Below, piece by piece: positions 6,885 through 14,882 of a stretch of 64,000 nucleotides of DNA; the stretch's first letter is position 1, and each line of letters opens with the position of its first letter. Source of the DNA: a virus; the IMG/VR virus record IMGVR_UViG_3300025133_009608, positions 186,001 through 250,000 of that record; one strand, 5' to 3'. The position numbers and the translations under genes were made by a program. The notes beneath the pieces are model-generated. The model had not been told where the DNA came from. It saw only the letters and a list, made by a program, of their open reading frames with translations, and ran no database searches.

Positions 6885-6982
6885 TGTTCTTTGCCTTGCG
6901 GCTTTCATTAATTATATATATAAACCGGGGCTTTTTTTGCTTTATTAAATCTCCGGGATTATTTGTGGTGGTCCCCGCGAGA

Positions 6983-7555
6983 TTAAAAAATATTTGTGAG
7001 GGACAACATTAATAATCCCTCATGTGTTTCTTTTATTTCCCTGGCCTTTCCTTCTCCCATTTCGACGGCGAGTTGCTTTTGCATGGTGCCGAGATGTTCA
7101 TATCGCCCCGACCAATTTGATGGATTATAATACATAATAGCATTTCCGTGGTCGGTTCCGATCAGGCTCGGAGGAGATGGGTCCGCATAAATTATTTTAT
7201 TAAAAGAATGGGCGGCCTTTGCCCTTGCTATTCCCCGGGCTCCCGCGCTCCATCCGACGAGCCGGATCGAGGATGCCTTGTCCCCATTCAGCGCCGCCTC
7301 TCCGGCTGCCATCATTCTGGCCCAACTGGCATCGGGTCCCGCGGCCACCACAACAATGGAGTTATCGGGACGAGACATTCCTTCCACCACTCCCCCCACA
7401 TATGATTGGCCTCCGCCATGGACTCCTGGATATACATATACAAGTAGCGGCCTTTCCGAAACATTTGATTTAAATACTAAACTTCCGTCTATTCTTTCTG
7501 ATCCTATTTTTAAAATAGTTTTATGTATCTGACTTATTTTTTCTAATCTATTCAC
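6983..7555 (-). CDS. Alpha/beta hydrolase-like protein
   Basis: A 190-residue protein with a serine-hydrolase nucleophile elbow, GWSAG at 101-105 (S103), an early hydrophobic strand followed by an oxyanion-type PGVHGGG loop at 43-49, a candidate acid D125 in IIYADPS, and a candidate histidine H178 in ETHEG. This order fits a small esterase/cutinase-type fold. The start is GTG 7555, with GGAGCAGAAA upstream. It is the last gene before the strong terminator. A role in degrading host envelope lipid or a tail-associated esterase is inferred from its place beside tail-fibre genes; a family below the fold level is not assigned. Confidence 0.7.
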   Translation of the reverse strand: MNRLEKISQIHKTILKIGSERIDGSLVFKSNVSERPLLVYVYPGVHGGGQSYVGGVVEGMSRPDNSIVVVAAGPDASWARMMAAGEAALNGDKASSIRLVGWSAGARGIARAKAAHSFNKIIYADPSPPSLIGTDHGNAIMYYNPSNWSGRYEHLGTMQKQLAVEMGEGKAREIKETHEGLLMLSLTNIF

Positions 7556-7594
7556 TTTCTGCTCCGTGGTAATTTTAATTATCTTTTAAAGATA

Positions 7595-8386
7595 TTATCC
7601 TGTTATCATCCAACCATTTATTCCATCGCATATTATTGTTATGCTTGCGTGATTTATATTCAAATCAAAGCTTGCCGCGCCATCTATTGTATCCGGAGAT
7701 GATGGATTTATTCTTATTCTATTTGTTCCGGCATTTCCGGTTGCATCTTTTATTATTAACTTCATTCCCGCGGATGTCCCCCTGGCCGGAAGGGCAATAT
7801 CTATCGTACTTATCGGGTTGCATCTTAATAAATAATCACTTTCCGTCGCGGAATAATTTGAAGAAATGTCCGTGATTGAAACCTTGACCCCTCCATCTAT
7901 CTTCATATTTCCCCCCAGATGGACGGGAGCCGTCGGGGTGCCTGTTCCTATGCCTATGTTGCCGGAAGTCCCCTCGAGGCGAATGTAGGTCGTATAATTG
8001 GCCTTTAGGTCCAGGGTCTCGGACGCCGCATCCCCCTTTATCTGCACGGAGGAGTCTCCCCAGAACAATCCCCTGTTATTATCACAATAAAAGTTGTTCC
8101 CCTGAACCCTAACCCCTCCGCCCTTGAAGGTGTAATAACTCCAAGACCCGGCAGCCCCGGGGACTGAGCCGGTGCCGAATCCAATTCCGCCATCAGTCTC
8201 AATTAAGAGCCTTTCCGTTCCGGCGGTTGAAAATCTTATTTTATCTTCATCTGGTGATTTCTCTACTTCTATTTTGGTGTCTGCATCCGCATCTTTTAGT
8301 TCAGATATACTTAAAGAGCTTTCATTTACATCATCTCCAGTTATTGAATCATCTAAAATTTGCCTTCCAGTAACTCTTGTTCCCAT
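7595..8386 (-). CDS. Tail-fibre-type structural protein
   Basis: A 263-residue protein. The N-terminal GRQILDDSITGDDV is like the attachment region of many phage fibre/appendage proteins. The middle carries low-complexity beta repeats with NIGIGTGTPTAPVHL (about 147-161), the GIGT-P motif of trimeric fibres. The last 85 residues look like a distal knob with alternating strands ending in IICDGINGWMITG. It probably forms a trimeric appendage on the virion. It is immediately downstream of the 8452-9054 gene. The fibre assignment is by pattern; receptor specificity cannot be read. Confidence 0.75.
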   Translation of the reverse strand: MGTRVTGRQILDDSITGDDVNESSLSISELKDADADTKIEVEKSPDEDKIRFSTAGTERLLIETDGGIGFGTGSVPGAAGSWSYYTFKGGGVRVQGNNFYCDNNRGLFWGDSSVQIKGDAASETLDLKANYTTYIRLEGTSGNIGIGTGTPTAPVHLGGNMKIDGGVKVSITDISSNYSATESDYLLRCNPISTIDIALPARGTSAGMKLIIKDATGNAGTNRIRINPSSPDTIDGAASFDLNINHASITIICDGINGWMITG

Positions 8387-8451
8387 TATATTGTTCCTAT
8401 TATTTTAATAATGATATTCATTGCTAAAGTCCACCATCCGTGGAGTTAGTA

Positions 8452-9054
8452 TCAGCTTCTTTTGGCAATAAGATTGAGGTTCCTTACTCCCTTCTGGCTC
8501 CATATACACCCGGAGGCCGCGTCCCATGGATAATACCAGTTGTACTCCATCCTCATGCTCGGCAAATATGGGCAAATTTCTATTCCAGAATATTCCGTGG
8601 CAACTTCTTTCCAGTCTATTGGGTTGTGGTGATCCCCTCTTTTTATAGGGACAGAGAAGTGCCAGTAAAAGGTTTTCAGGTCATCTTCATTCGCAATGCG
8701 CAATACAGATTCTGATAACTCTAGTTCGTAAATATAATTTATCTTTTCTCTATACTTAGAAAGCCCCGACTCTGCGAACTCCAGCCACTCTGTTCCGCAT
8801 CCGTACCAAAGGCCGTTTGGCTTCGCAAAGACCACTGGAGAGGAGGGCTGATCAGACTCTGAAATTCTGACTATCTCACTTCTAGATAAAATTATTTTAG
8901 AATACGAGGACAGGTCAACTCCGAACATCGAAGCTTCGCCCTCTTCCGAGGTGGATCCGGACTTGCGGATCGATATGAGTGGAGCCGCGGCCTGTATGGG
9001 TCCGGCTTCGATGACCGCCCTGTGCAGATTGGCTATTTTATTAAAACGACTCAT
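8452..9054 (-). CDS. Hypothetical protein, possible ADP-ribosyltransferase fold
   Basis: A 200-residue protein with two sharp motifs: KPNGLWYGCGTEWLEF (about 78-93) and, near the C-terminus, SGIEICPY followed by WDAASGCIW. I recall this pattern from uncharacterised phage and bacterial proteins; the GLW-type segment and a late Glu are reminiscent of ADP-ribosyltransferase-fold proteins, but I cannot assign catalytic residues with confidence. It has a short N-terminal helix (KIANLHRAVIEAG) of the kind seen at the start of several neighbouring genes. The ribosome site is poor. Confidence 0.55.
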   Translation of the reverse strand: MSRFNKIANLHRAVIEAGPIQAAAPLISIRKSGSTSEEGEASMFGVDLSSYSKIILSRSEIVRISESDQPSSPVVFAKPNGLWYGCGTEWLEFAESGLSKYREKINYIYELELSESVLRIANEDDLKTFYWHFSVPIKRGDHHNPIDWKEVATEYSGIEICPYLPSMRMEYNWYYPWDAASGCIWSQKGVRNLNLIAKRS

Positions 9055-9119
9055 AATATGTGTACCACTCCCCTTATTTTTATATTTGGGCCTCTTGGTC
9101 CATTTTATCCAATTATTCG

Positions 9120-9764
9120 TTATGAGTCAATCAGGTCATGCGGTCCCGGTTGTCTTCCGTAGGGTCCATCAAGCCATCGCCTGTCGCTCCGCGCAGGCAC
9201 TCTTTCCATTGCTTTAAGTTCTGCGTGCCAGTCTTCAACAACTGGCTGCGCAGGCACTCTTTCCATTGCTATATCAACCGGCTCGATACGTTCCTCGAAG
9301 CTGACCGGCTCAGAATGGAGTCTTTCGTATTCTCTTCTCCCATTGGCAAGTCCCCTATTCCATATGCTTAATAGCTCTGAGTCCCTCCTTAGTCTCGGCG
9401 AGGCTTTGGGTCGAACACCACCGGCAGCAGCCCTGAACGCATAAAGATAATGCCCAAGCTGGCGGCCCTCTAGTCCTATATGTGGATCGTATGGAAGCGC
9501 CGCCAGGGCTTGGGCCGAGTACATATGCCTCCCGCCCCTGGGACTGGGAGTTATGTTTGTCATATCGACTCGGTCCCAACCCTCCTCGTAAAGTTCTTGC
9601 TCCTCCCCGTATTCATCGTCCCGACGAGAGTCCTCATCCCACAGCCCATCACTCGAACCGAAATCTTTAGTTGCTTTCTTTATAACCGCGTCCAAGTAAT
9701 CCGCTTCTTTCACAAGCCCCCTCTCGTCTAAATGGGTAGCTAATTTTATTAGTTCTATGATCAT
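9120..9764 (-). CDS. Hypothetical protein with LA..LD..G...EA N-terminal helix motif
   Basis: About 214 residues from the ATG at 9764, chosen over an upstream start because GGAGAAGG precedes it. Residues 3-28 carry LIKLATHLDERGLVKEAD, a helix pair also present, with variation, at the starts of both modular lysins and inside the large 60679-63999 protein. The rest is acidic then Arg/Pro-rich with two near-repeats of AMERVPA(Q/R). No catalytic domain is recognised. It may be a virion-packaged protein if the shared helix is a targeting signal (inference). Confidence 0.55.
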   Translation of the reverse strand: MIIELIKLATHLDERGLVKEADYLDAVIKKATKDFGSSDGLWDEDSRRDDEYGEEQELYEEGWDRVDMTNITPSPRGGRHMYSAQALAALPYDPHIGLEGRQLGHYLYAFRAAAGGVRPKASPRLRRDSELLSIWNRGLANGRREYERLHSEPVSFEERIEPVDIAMERVPAQPVVEDWHAELKAMERVPARSDRRWLDGPYGRQPGPHDLIDS

Positions 9765-9828
9765 CTCGCCTTCTCCGCTTAATTGTGCTATCTGGTGACT
9801 TATATTTAATAATATATATTGCAATATA

Positions 9829-10545
9829 TTATTGAATATTAGCAGTATTCACTCGAGCTCTCGACTCTGCTCTGATCTTGGCAATGTTAAAGTCATGTTT
9901 CGCCTGAATATCTGCCCTTTTGGTAAGAGATGAGCCGTCTTCCCTGATCCAGGAGTAGTGGTAAAGAACCTCATGAATATAGTGAATGGGATATTTTTCG
10001 GAAATTCTCGTCCACATATCATAATCTTCGCTGATCCAATATTCTTCATTAAACCCACCGAGCTCTTCCATCACATCTCTTCTTATTGTAGTAGAGCAAG
10101 AGGCAACAAAATTTTGTCTCATCATCTTGTGCCAGTCGATCTTGATCGGACCTTTATAAAATGGCTTCATAAGTCTCTTTCGATCAACAAGAATCTGGTA
10201 GTTGCCACAGGTCATTCCTATCTCTGGATGCTTTTTAAATTCGTCCAGAGAGAGACGCAACTTGTCTGACCTCCAGAGATCATCAGCATCAAGCAGGGAG
10301 ATGTATGGAGCGTCCGAAGCTTTTATCGCTATGTTCCTCGAAGCCGCAGGCCCAAGGTTTTTATCATTTCTAATATAAGTGATGTTATTATATTTCTTAG
10401 TTATCTTTTCAACGTCTTCTTGGGAATGGTCATCAACCACAATGATATTTATCTTATTGTGGGATTGGCCCAAGGCGCTTTGGATCGCCTCATCTAAAAA
10501 TGTCCCGGGGTTGTAGGCCGGGATTATAACATCTACGTAATCCAT
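9829..10545 (-). CDS. Family 2 glycosyltransferase
   Basis: A 238-residue GT-A glycosyltransferase. It opens with DVIIPAYNPGTFLDEAI, has IIVVDDHS at 34-41, the metal/nucleotide-sugar-binding D86-A-D88-D motif in LLDADDLW, and the acceptor-side ISEDYDMW at 171-178, which supplies the likely catalytic base. No membrane segments, so it is cytosolic. It would transfer a sugar from an NDP-sugar to a phage component, host glycan or modified nucleotide; the acceptor is not evident. It sits between virion-type genes, so decoration of a structural protein is one option. Confidence 0.9.
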   Translation of the reverse strand: MDYVDVIIPAYNPGTFLDEAIQSALGQSHNKINIIVVDDHSQEDVEKITKKYNNITYIRNDKNLGPAASRNIAIKASDAPYISLLDADDLWRSDKLRLSLDEFKKHPEIGMTCGNYQILVDRKRLMKPFYKGPIKIDWHKMMRQNFVASCSTTIRRDVMEELGGFNEEYWISEDYDMWTRISEKYPIHYIHEVLYHYSWIREDGSSLTKRADIQAKHDFNIAKIRAESRARVNTANIQ

Positions 10546-10625
10546 TTGGATATTCTACTGTGCCGCACGAAGCTTTATGCGACTAATCTGTTTCCACCCT
10601 GGAAAAGCGAACATTGTGCCCGGCA

Positions 10626-11846
10626 CTACGCTAACGCCTCCCGCTCTGATGAGTTCAATACCCTGTGGCCAGAGGGAACGGAATTCATCAGAGCTGGCGC
10701 TCTGGATAGTTCCTGATCCGCATACGCGGCCCAGCCCGGCTCCTTTTGGGCGCGGCCTCCCCAGTGCTTTCTTGCGTACAATTCATTGAACGCCTCAGCC
10801 CCATTAGCTCTCGCCCTACGCGCGCCATTGACTGCGCCCATACCGCCATACCACCTCAGAGCAACTTCCCACCAGTTCCCTAGCTGCCCATAGTACTGGC
10901 AGAGCTTGTATCTAGCGACATGGTCTTGATTATGAGGAGTATTCTCGGCTCCCGCCTCAAGTCCGGACTGAGCAGCCCAAGTCGCCCAGTTGGATTCAAG
11001 GATTTGATACCGCCCCCTTGCCATTGTACCGCGGTTGAGAGCATTATAGTCGCCGCTACTCTCCTGTCCTGCAACTGCTTCCATAAACAATTCGAGCTCG
11101 CCCGACGGGCAACTGTGTGATGCCGGGTTTTCGAGCGGGGCCGCGGGCTGAGCCGCTTGCTGGTGTCTGTCTGCCGCAAGTGCAGCGCCCTCCAGCAGGC
11201 CGAGTAGATACACTTTTCTAGTTACTCCGAATCTAGGAACGTTTCCGAAATACTCATTATCATTTAGCTCCGCAATAAGACCATTGACCAAGCTCAGCAC
11301 ATCGGCATCAACGCCTCCAAAGGTAATGCCGTCCTCCAATCTTTGAATTATCTCTTTGACCTCTCTCCTTGCAGGCTCCCAGGGCTTTTGACTTCCGTCG
11401 GAATTCCACAAGATATCTCCCGCAGCGGTAAGAGGGCCGGCCATTCTCCCGGGAGCTTCAGGTGCTGGTTCAGGTGCTGGTTCAGGTGCTGGTTCAGGTG
11501 CTGGCTCAGGTGCTGGCTCAGGGGCTGGCAGAGTATCATTGCCGGAAAGGGGGAAGTTATCCCACAGGTCCTGAACACTTTTTAATCTTTTATAAGCACG
11601 CGTTCCCTCTCCGTATGTTCTTCCGATCCCATTTCCGCTCTTTGTTCGAAGAACCTCAAATGTATCCGATTCATAGTAGTACCTGAAGGCATAAGGCTTA
11701 TGCCCGTTTCCATTAGATCTTGGCTGCCAGAAGTCTATGTAATCAGCACTTGCCATTCGGATAATTAAATCCGCCTCTAGCGTGTTACCACTTCTTCTTA
11801 AATGTTTTGCTAAAATATTAATTTTTCTTTTAATAATATAATTCAT
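10626..11846 (-). CDS. Modular lysin with SLT/lysozyme-like domain
   Basis: About 406 residues from ATG 11846. Residue numbers here count from a possible start 18 bases upstream: an N-terminal domain (7-100) with the helix motif INILAKHLRRSGNTLEAD, a Pro-Ala-Pro-Glu linker (112-136), a middle domain (150-230), then a transglycosylase-like domain with catalytic-type E268 in AGQESSG and GRYQILE at 284-290. The first and third domains are clearly paralogous to the lysin at 19169-20404, whose C-terminal catalytic domain is different. It probably cleaves peptidoglycan glycan strands as a virion-associated lysin. A promoter-like site lies at 11892-11912. Confidence 0.8.
   Translation of the reverse strand: MNYIIKRKINILAKHLRRSGNTLEADLIIRMASADYIDFWQPRSNGNGHKPYAFRYYYESDTFEVLRTKSGNGIGRTYGEGTRAYKRLKSVQDLWDNFPLSGNDTLPAPEPAPEPAPEPAPEPAPEPAPEAPGRMAGPLTAAGDILWNSDGSQKPWEPARREVKEIIQRLEDGITFGGVDADVLSLVNGLIAELNDNEYFGNVPRFGVTRKVYLLGLLEGAALAADRHQQAAQPAAPLENPASHSCPSGELELFMEAVAGQESSGDYNALNRGTMARGRYQILESNWATWAAQSGLEAGAENTPHNQDHVARYKLCQYYGQLGNWWEVALRWYGGMGAVNGARRARANGAEAFNELYARKHWGGRAQKEPGWAAYADQELSRAPALMNSVPSGHRVLNSSEREALA
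11459..11530. repeat. Six 12-base tandem repeats coding PAPE linker
   Basis: Units of CAGGTGCTGGTT (later units CAGGTGCTGGCT, then CAGGGGCTGGCA) encode the PAPE repeats between lysin domains. Such near-identical units are prone to slippage, so linker length may vary among relatives. Confidence 0.85.
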
Positions 11847-11891
11847 GATACTAATTCTGCCCATTCTGCGCCCGCATGGATGATATGTTGC

Positions 11892-11912
11892 TATTATACT
11901 AGAATAATTAGC
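11892..11912 (-). promoter_or_regulatory. Promoter-like TGCTAATTA-N6-TATAAT
   Basis: Minus strand TGCTAATTA (11904-11912), six bases, then TATAAT (11892-11897), about 45 bases upstream of ATG 11846. Similar pairs precede the second lysin (20444-20464) and the rightward protease gene (30739-30758). Confidence 0.6.
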
Positions 11913-11957
11913 AGGGATTTTATTCTAAAATATAAATGAGCATAACCCTGATAATCA

Positions 11958-12689
11958 TTAATCTTCGATATCAAAAAATACGAACCCCCCAGGCCCCTCG
12001 CGGAGCCCAAGGTTGTGATAAGAAATATCACTTGCAAGGTCTAGATCTAAAAGAAGAAGATAGTCCTCTACGAGGCGATGCACCCAGTCTTTCGTCAGGC
12101 TGCCAGATAAATGTTCGTTTATCACTCCAACGCTAGAGGCGGCAATGTCGTCATTTAAAATAAAATTCACAACTTCGTTAGTAATCAGCAGGTCATCTAT
12201 ATACATTAATTGCGATATTTTCTCTGGAATTAATCCAAAATTACTATCTATCAAAAAATCTATTGATGAAAAAAGCTTACTAGACTCATCCTGGCTCAGT
12301 CCAATGGAGTATGTGGTTTCATTTTTTAACAATTCCATAAATCTATATTTGAACATGTATCCGGGAAAAGTCGAGCCACTTAGAGACCCCTCGGAATACA
12401 CTCTAAGCCCATTTCCTGCAATTCTTGGGAGTGCGATATTGTCGCCTGAGCGACAGACTCCCGGGGTCTTATGGGCACTTATTTTGAGGGCAATAGACCC
12501 AACTCTATATACGATCCCAGAGGTTCCCGAGCCAATCTCGGCCGGAGCCTCTGAGAATGAAGATAAGAATGAAATATTATCTATAATAAAACTTTTTGTA
12601 TTCCACCATACATTTCCAATCCACTCATGGCATTCGACCTCAGAGAGTGGCCTGAAAGACTGATTGATGCAAACGTTTTTTTCAAGCAT
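11958..12689 (-). CDS. Divergent protein-kinase-like protein
   Basis: About 243 residues from ATG 12689 (AAGGGCAG upstream); a TTG at 12710 abutting the upstream stop is an alternative. It has a glycine-rich loop GSGTSGIVY (about 53-61) followed by ALKIS with the presumed ATP-binding Lys, and near the C-terminus DLASDISYHNLGL, matching a catalytic-loop D-x4-N pattern, then FFDIED in the place of DFG. The C-lobe ends right after that, so the activation segment and later helices are missing or reduced. It may be a minimal kinase or pseudokinase. A second kinase-like gene lies at 17432-18640. Confidence 0.65.
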   Translation of the reverse strand: MLEKNVCINQSFRPLSEVECHEWIGNVWWNTKSFIIDNISFLSSFSEAPAEIGSGTSGIVYRVGSIALKISAHKTPGVCRSGDNIALPRIAGNGLRVYSEGSLSGSTFPGYMFKYRFMELLKNETTYSIGLSQDESSKLFSSIDFLIDSNFGLIPEKISQLMYIDDLLITNEVVNFILNDDIAASSVGVINEHLSGSLTKDWVHRLVEDYLLLLDLDLASDISYHNLGLREGPGGFVFFDIED

Positions 12690-12710
12690 TAGGCTGCCCT
12701 TGGGCTTCAA

Positions 12711-13145
12711 TTAAATATTATCGAGAAGCGCTGCGACTAGTCTTTTTCGTGCTCGCGGCCTAATCTTGCTTTTTTGCGCAATAGAACTAAGCTTTTTTAA
12801 AGAATTTTTTCTTGATTCTCTGGCCTCTGCAATCGGCTGAAATATAGGGAGAGGCAAGTCGCCTGGAGGCCCCATTTTTACAAGCTCCTTCTCATGCCCA
12901 AGCGCCGGCTTGGTAACTGGGTTGCCACCCTCATCTAGCAGCCCTTCCGTGTATCGGTCGAGAAATTGTTCTTTATCCCACTCTACCGTTTCTTCTTCGT
13001 GGTTTATGGTTAAGAGCCCAACTATAGAGTTGAGCTTGACCCTTGGCTCTTCAGGCCCGTCAATTATATCTTTAATGACCTCAATCACAATATCTTCCTG
13101 ACCCCTATCGACAGTCAGTTCTGACCATAAATTCTCTTTGCCCAT
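12711..13145 (-). CDS. Hypothetical 144-residue protein
   Basis: Acidic N-terminal two thirds, strongly basic helical C-terminus (RKNSLKKLSSIAQKSKIRPRARKR, about 111-134 as separate basic runs). No family recognised. The next gene's possible TTG start touches its stop, so the two are probably cotranscribed. A TATAAT-like element lies about 25 bases upstream of ATG 13145. Confidence 0.6.
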   Translation of the reverse strand: MGKENLWSELTVDRGQEDIVIEVIKDIIDGPEEPRVKLNSIVGLLTINHEEETVEWDKEQFLDRYTEGLLDEGGNPVTKPALGHEKELVKMGPPGDLPLPIFQPIAEARESRKNSLKKLSSIAQKSKIRPRARKRLVAALLDNI

Positions 13146-13189
13146 CCGAAAGCCTCCGCGCTTACGTTATTATAATATATTACTATTTT

Positions 13190-13918
13190 TTAGAGAGAAT
13201 CTAGGATTTCAGATACATTATCTATATCGTCCTTAAGAACAAAGGTTACCCAAACTATATCTTCTGTAAGCTGGGGAACTATAAACTCATTTACATCAAC
13301 GGCCATTACCAGCCCTACCAGCCTACCCCTGCGATCAAATACCCCAGAGCCGCTTGAGCCGGGCCACGCATACGAATTCATTATCGCCACCGTATTGCCC
13401 TGCTCAAAGCCGGTGATGACTCCGTATACAAAAAGCCTGTCGTGAAATGCGGGATATCCAGTATAAAAAACTCGCTCTCCCAGCAGATCGTCCAAATCAA
13501 GCCGAGTCCTGCGGAGGGTTACTGGAGATGTTCCTTCCATTTCTGGTATCAAAATTGCTGCAAAATCGCTTTCAGCATTTCTATATATAACAGAACCAAC
13601 TGTGGAGTCGCTCCCTCTGCCGTTTATAAGAAAAATATCAGAACCAGCAACAACGTGAGCTGCAGTTATAACAATATGATGATCACCTATAGCAAAATAC
13701 GTCCCAGACCCATGCCCCCGGTTCTCCATATCAATAACTTTTACTGCAGCATCTCTGCTTTTTGACTCTGCTCTAGACAGAGACGCCTGTTCCGCAGAGG
13801 CCGAGCCCACATTTTCTGCCGTCACGCTCTCTGCGAGTACTGCCTCTGCTCCGCAAATATGGAGGTAAGAGGCTATCGCTATAATTACCCCTATCGCTAT
13901 ATATATAAAATTTTTCAC
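13190..13918 (-). CDS. Membrane-anchored trypsin-like serine protease
   Basis: About 242 residues from GTG 13918, which overlaps the preceding stop and puts a Lys plus a 20-residue hydrophobic segment at the N-terminus (signal or anchor). Catalytic triad by motif: His in ITAAHVV (about 88), Asp in SDFAAILIP (about 118) and Ser in PGSSGSG (about 189), as in V8/Deg-type proteases. It likely acts in the periplasm or outside the cell. A second, unrelated-looking trypsin-fold protease is at 30804-31601. The substrate is unknown; processing of the surface or of the neighbouring secreted lipoproteins is possible. Confidence 0.85.
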   Translation of the reverse strand: MKNFIYIAIGVIIAIASYLHICGAEAVLAESVTAENVGSASAEQASLSRAESKSRDAAVKVIDMENRGHGSGTYFAIGDHHIVITAAHVVAGSDIFLINGRGSDSTVGSVIYRNAESDFAAILIPEMEGTSPVTLRRTRLDLDDLLGERVFYTGYPAFHDRLFVYGVITGFEQGNTVAIMNSYAWPGSSGSGVFDRRGRLVGLVMAVDVNEFIVPQLTEDIVWVTFVLKDDIDNVSEILDSL

Positions 13919-14244
13919 TATCCCACTACCTTCGTGTACCAAATCATCGCTGCCATCAGAAATTGTACTACCGCGAAGATCGTAACCGCCTTTGTCTTAA
14001 ATAGGTTAAGGTCAGAAACATGCTCGCTAAGCTCCTTTAGTTGAGTTGGAGATAAAACTTCGTCAATTTTTGATTTCCATATCCTTAGCTCATCGACCCT
14101 GTCTTCTTTCGCCTTTAGCTCTACAATTTCTTCTTTTAATTCTTGAATCTGCTTGTTCAGCGCTGCCATTCCATCAGACAGGCTACTGAGCTCATTAAGA
14201 ACAAGCCTCGAGTATTCTCCCCAGCCATTTTTATCCTCTGGCAT
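13918..14244 (-). CDS. Coiled-coil protein with C-terminal membrane helix
   Basis: A 108-residue protein: coiled coil around residues 15-50, a short linker, then one transmembrane helix (AVTIFAVVQFLMAAMIWY) ending four residues before the C-terminus. The ribosome site GGAGGAG is strong. Its stop overlaps the GTG start of the protease gene by one base. The topology resembles small phage holin- or spanin-associated proteins, so a lysis or envelope role is possible but not shown. Confidence 0.6.
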   Translation of the reverse strand: MPEDKNGWGEYSRLVLNELSSLSDGMAALNKQIQELKEEIVELKAKEDRVDELRIWKSKIDEVLSPTQLKELSEHVSDLNLFKTKAVTIFAVVQFLMAAMIWYTKVVG

Positions 14245-14315
14245 AGCTCCTCCTTTAAATATTAGACTGCCTTTGTGTATTATGTAGTTATCAATAATAG
14301 TTATTAAAAATTGTG

Positions 14316-14882
14316 TTATTGATTTCTAGTGTCTTCTATGAGCATTCTTATATATTCTGAGCCAAACCCTTTCAGGGAAGCGTTTAGTGTCATATCTTTT
14401 GTTATAAAAAAGAATGTCGGCCAGGACGTAAGCGGCCATGCTTCAGTTCCTATTAGGTCGCGACTTCCCGCAAGAACCGGGGCAGATGTTATTCCAAATC
14501 TATCCGCCCATTCTTTGCAGTCCTCTTCCGACGGGGGAAGCCCCTCGTCTGTTTCGATCAATATCGTTACATATACCAGATCACTATTTGCATCTTGGGT
14601 GCTCTGAACCTCTGCCGCTGCAGATTGGCATGGCGGACACCACTCTGCGCTAAAATCTAGTATTATAATCTTCCCAAAGTTGTCATAAAGGGAGAACAAA
14701 TCGCCATTTTGGTCTGCAAGCTCAACATTACAGGGGTGGTCCCCAATCTCCTGCGAGCAGCTGTCCCAAGTTATCGGAGAGGGGGGAGACGAGTCGCCAT
14801 TGTCCGATACAACTACGTTGCTCGGGCCGCAAGCCGTCATAAAAAAAATAAATGAAATAATAAATCTAAACATTAGTCGCAC
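14316..14882 (-). CDS. Thioredoxin-fold lipoprotein (TlpA-like)
   Basis: A 188-residue protein with a signal peptide and lipobox MTAC (Cys18), then a thioredoxin-like domain with WCPPC (Cys82, Cys85), a TlpA/ResA-type active site, and a late cis-Pro candidate in TSWPTFFF. It should be anchored in the envelope and could reduce or isomerise disulfides in the periplasm. The start overlaps the stop of the VWA lipoprotein gene by ten bases. A disulfide-active lipoprotein is unusual phage cargo; two secreted Cys-containing partners are encoded just upstream. Confidence 0.85.
   Translation of the reverse strand: MRLMFRFIISFIFFMTACGPSNVVVSDNGDSSPPSPITWDSCSQEIGDHPCNVELADQNGDLFSLYDNFGKIIILDFSAEWCPPCQSAAAEVQSTQDANSDLVYVTILIETDEGLPPSEEDCKEWADRFGITSAPVLAGSRDLIGTEAWPLTSWPTFFFITKDMTLNASLKGFGSEYIRMLIEDTRNQ

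Noticed and set aside
9829-10545. Glycosyltransferase as a DNA-base (hmC-type) glucosyltransferase
   Set aside because: It is an ordinary family 2 fold, and no hydroxymethylase or related base-modification gene is present in the window.
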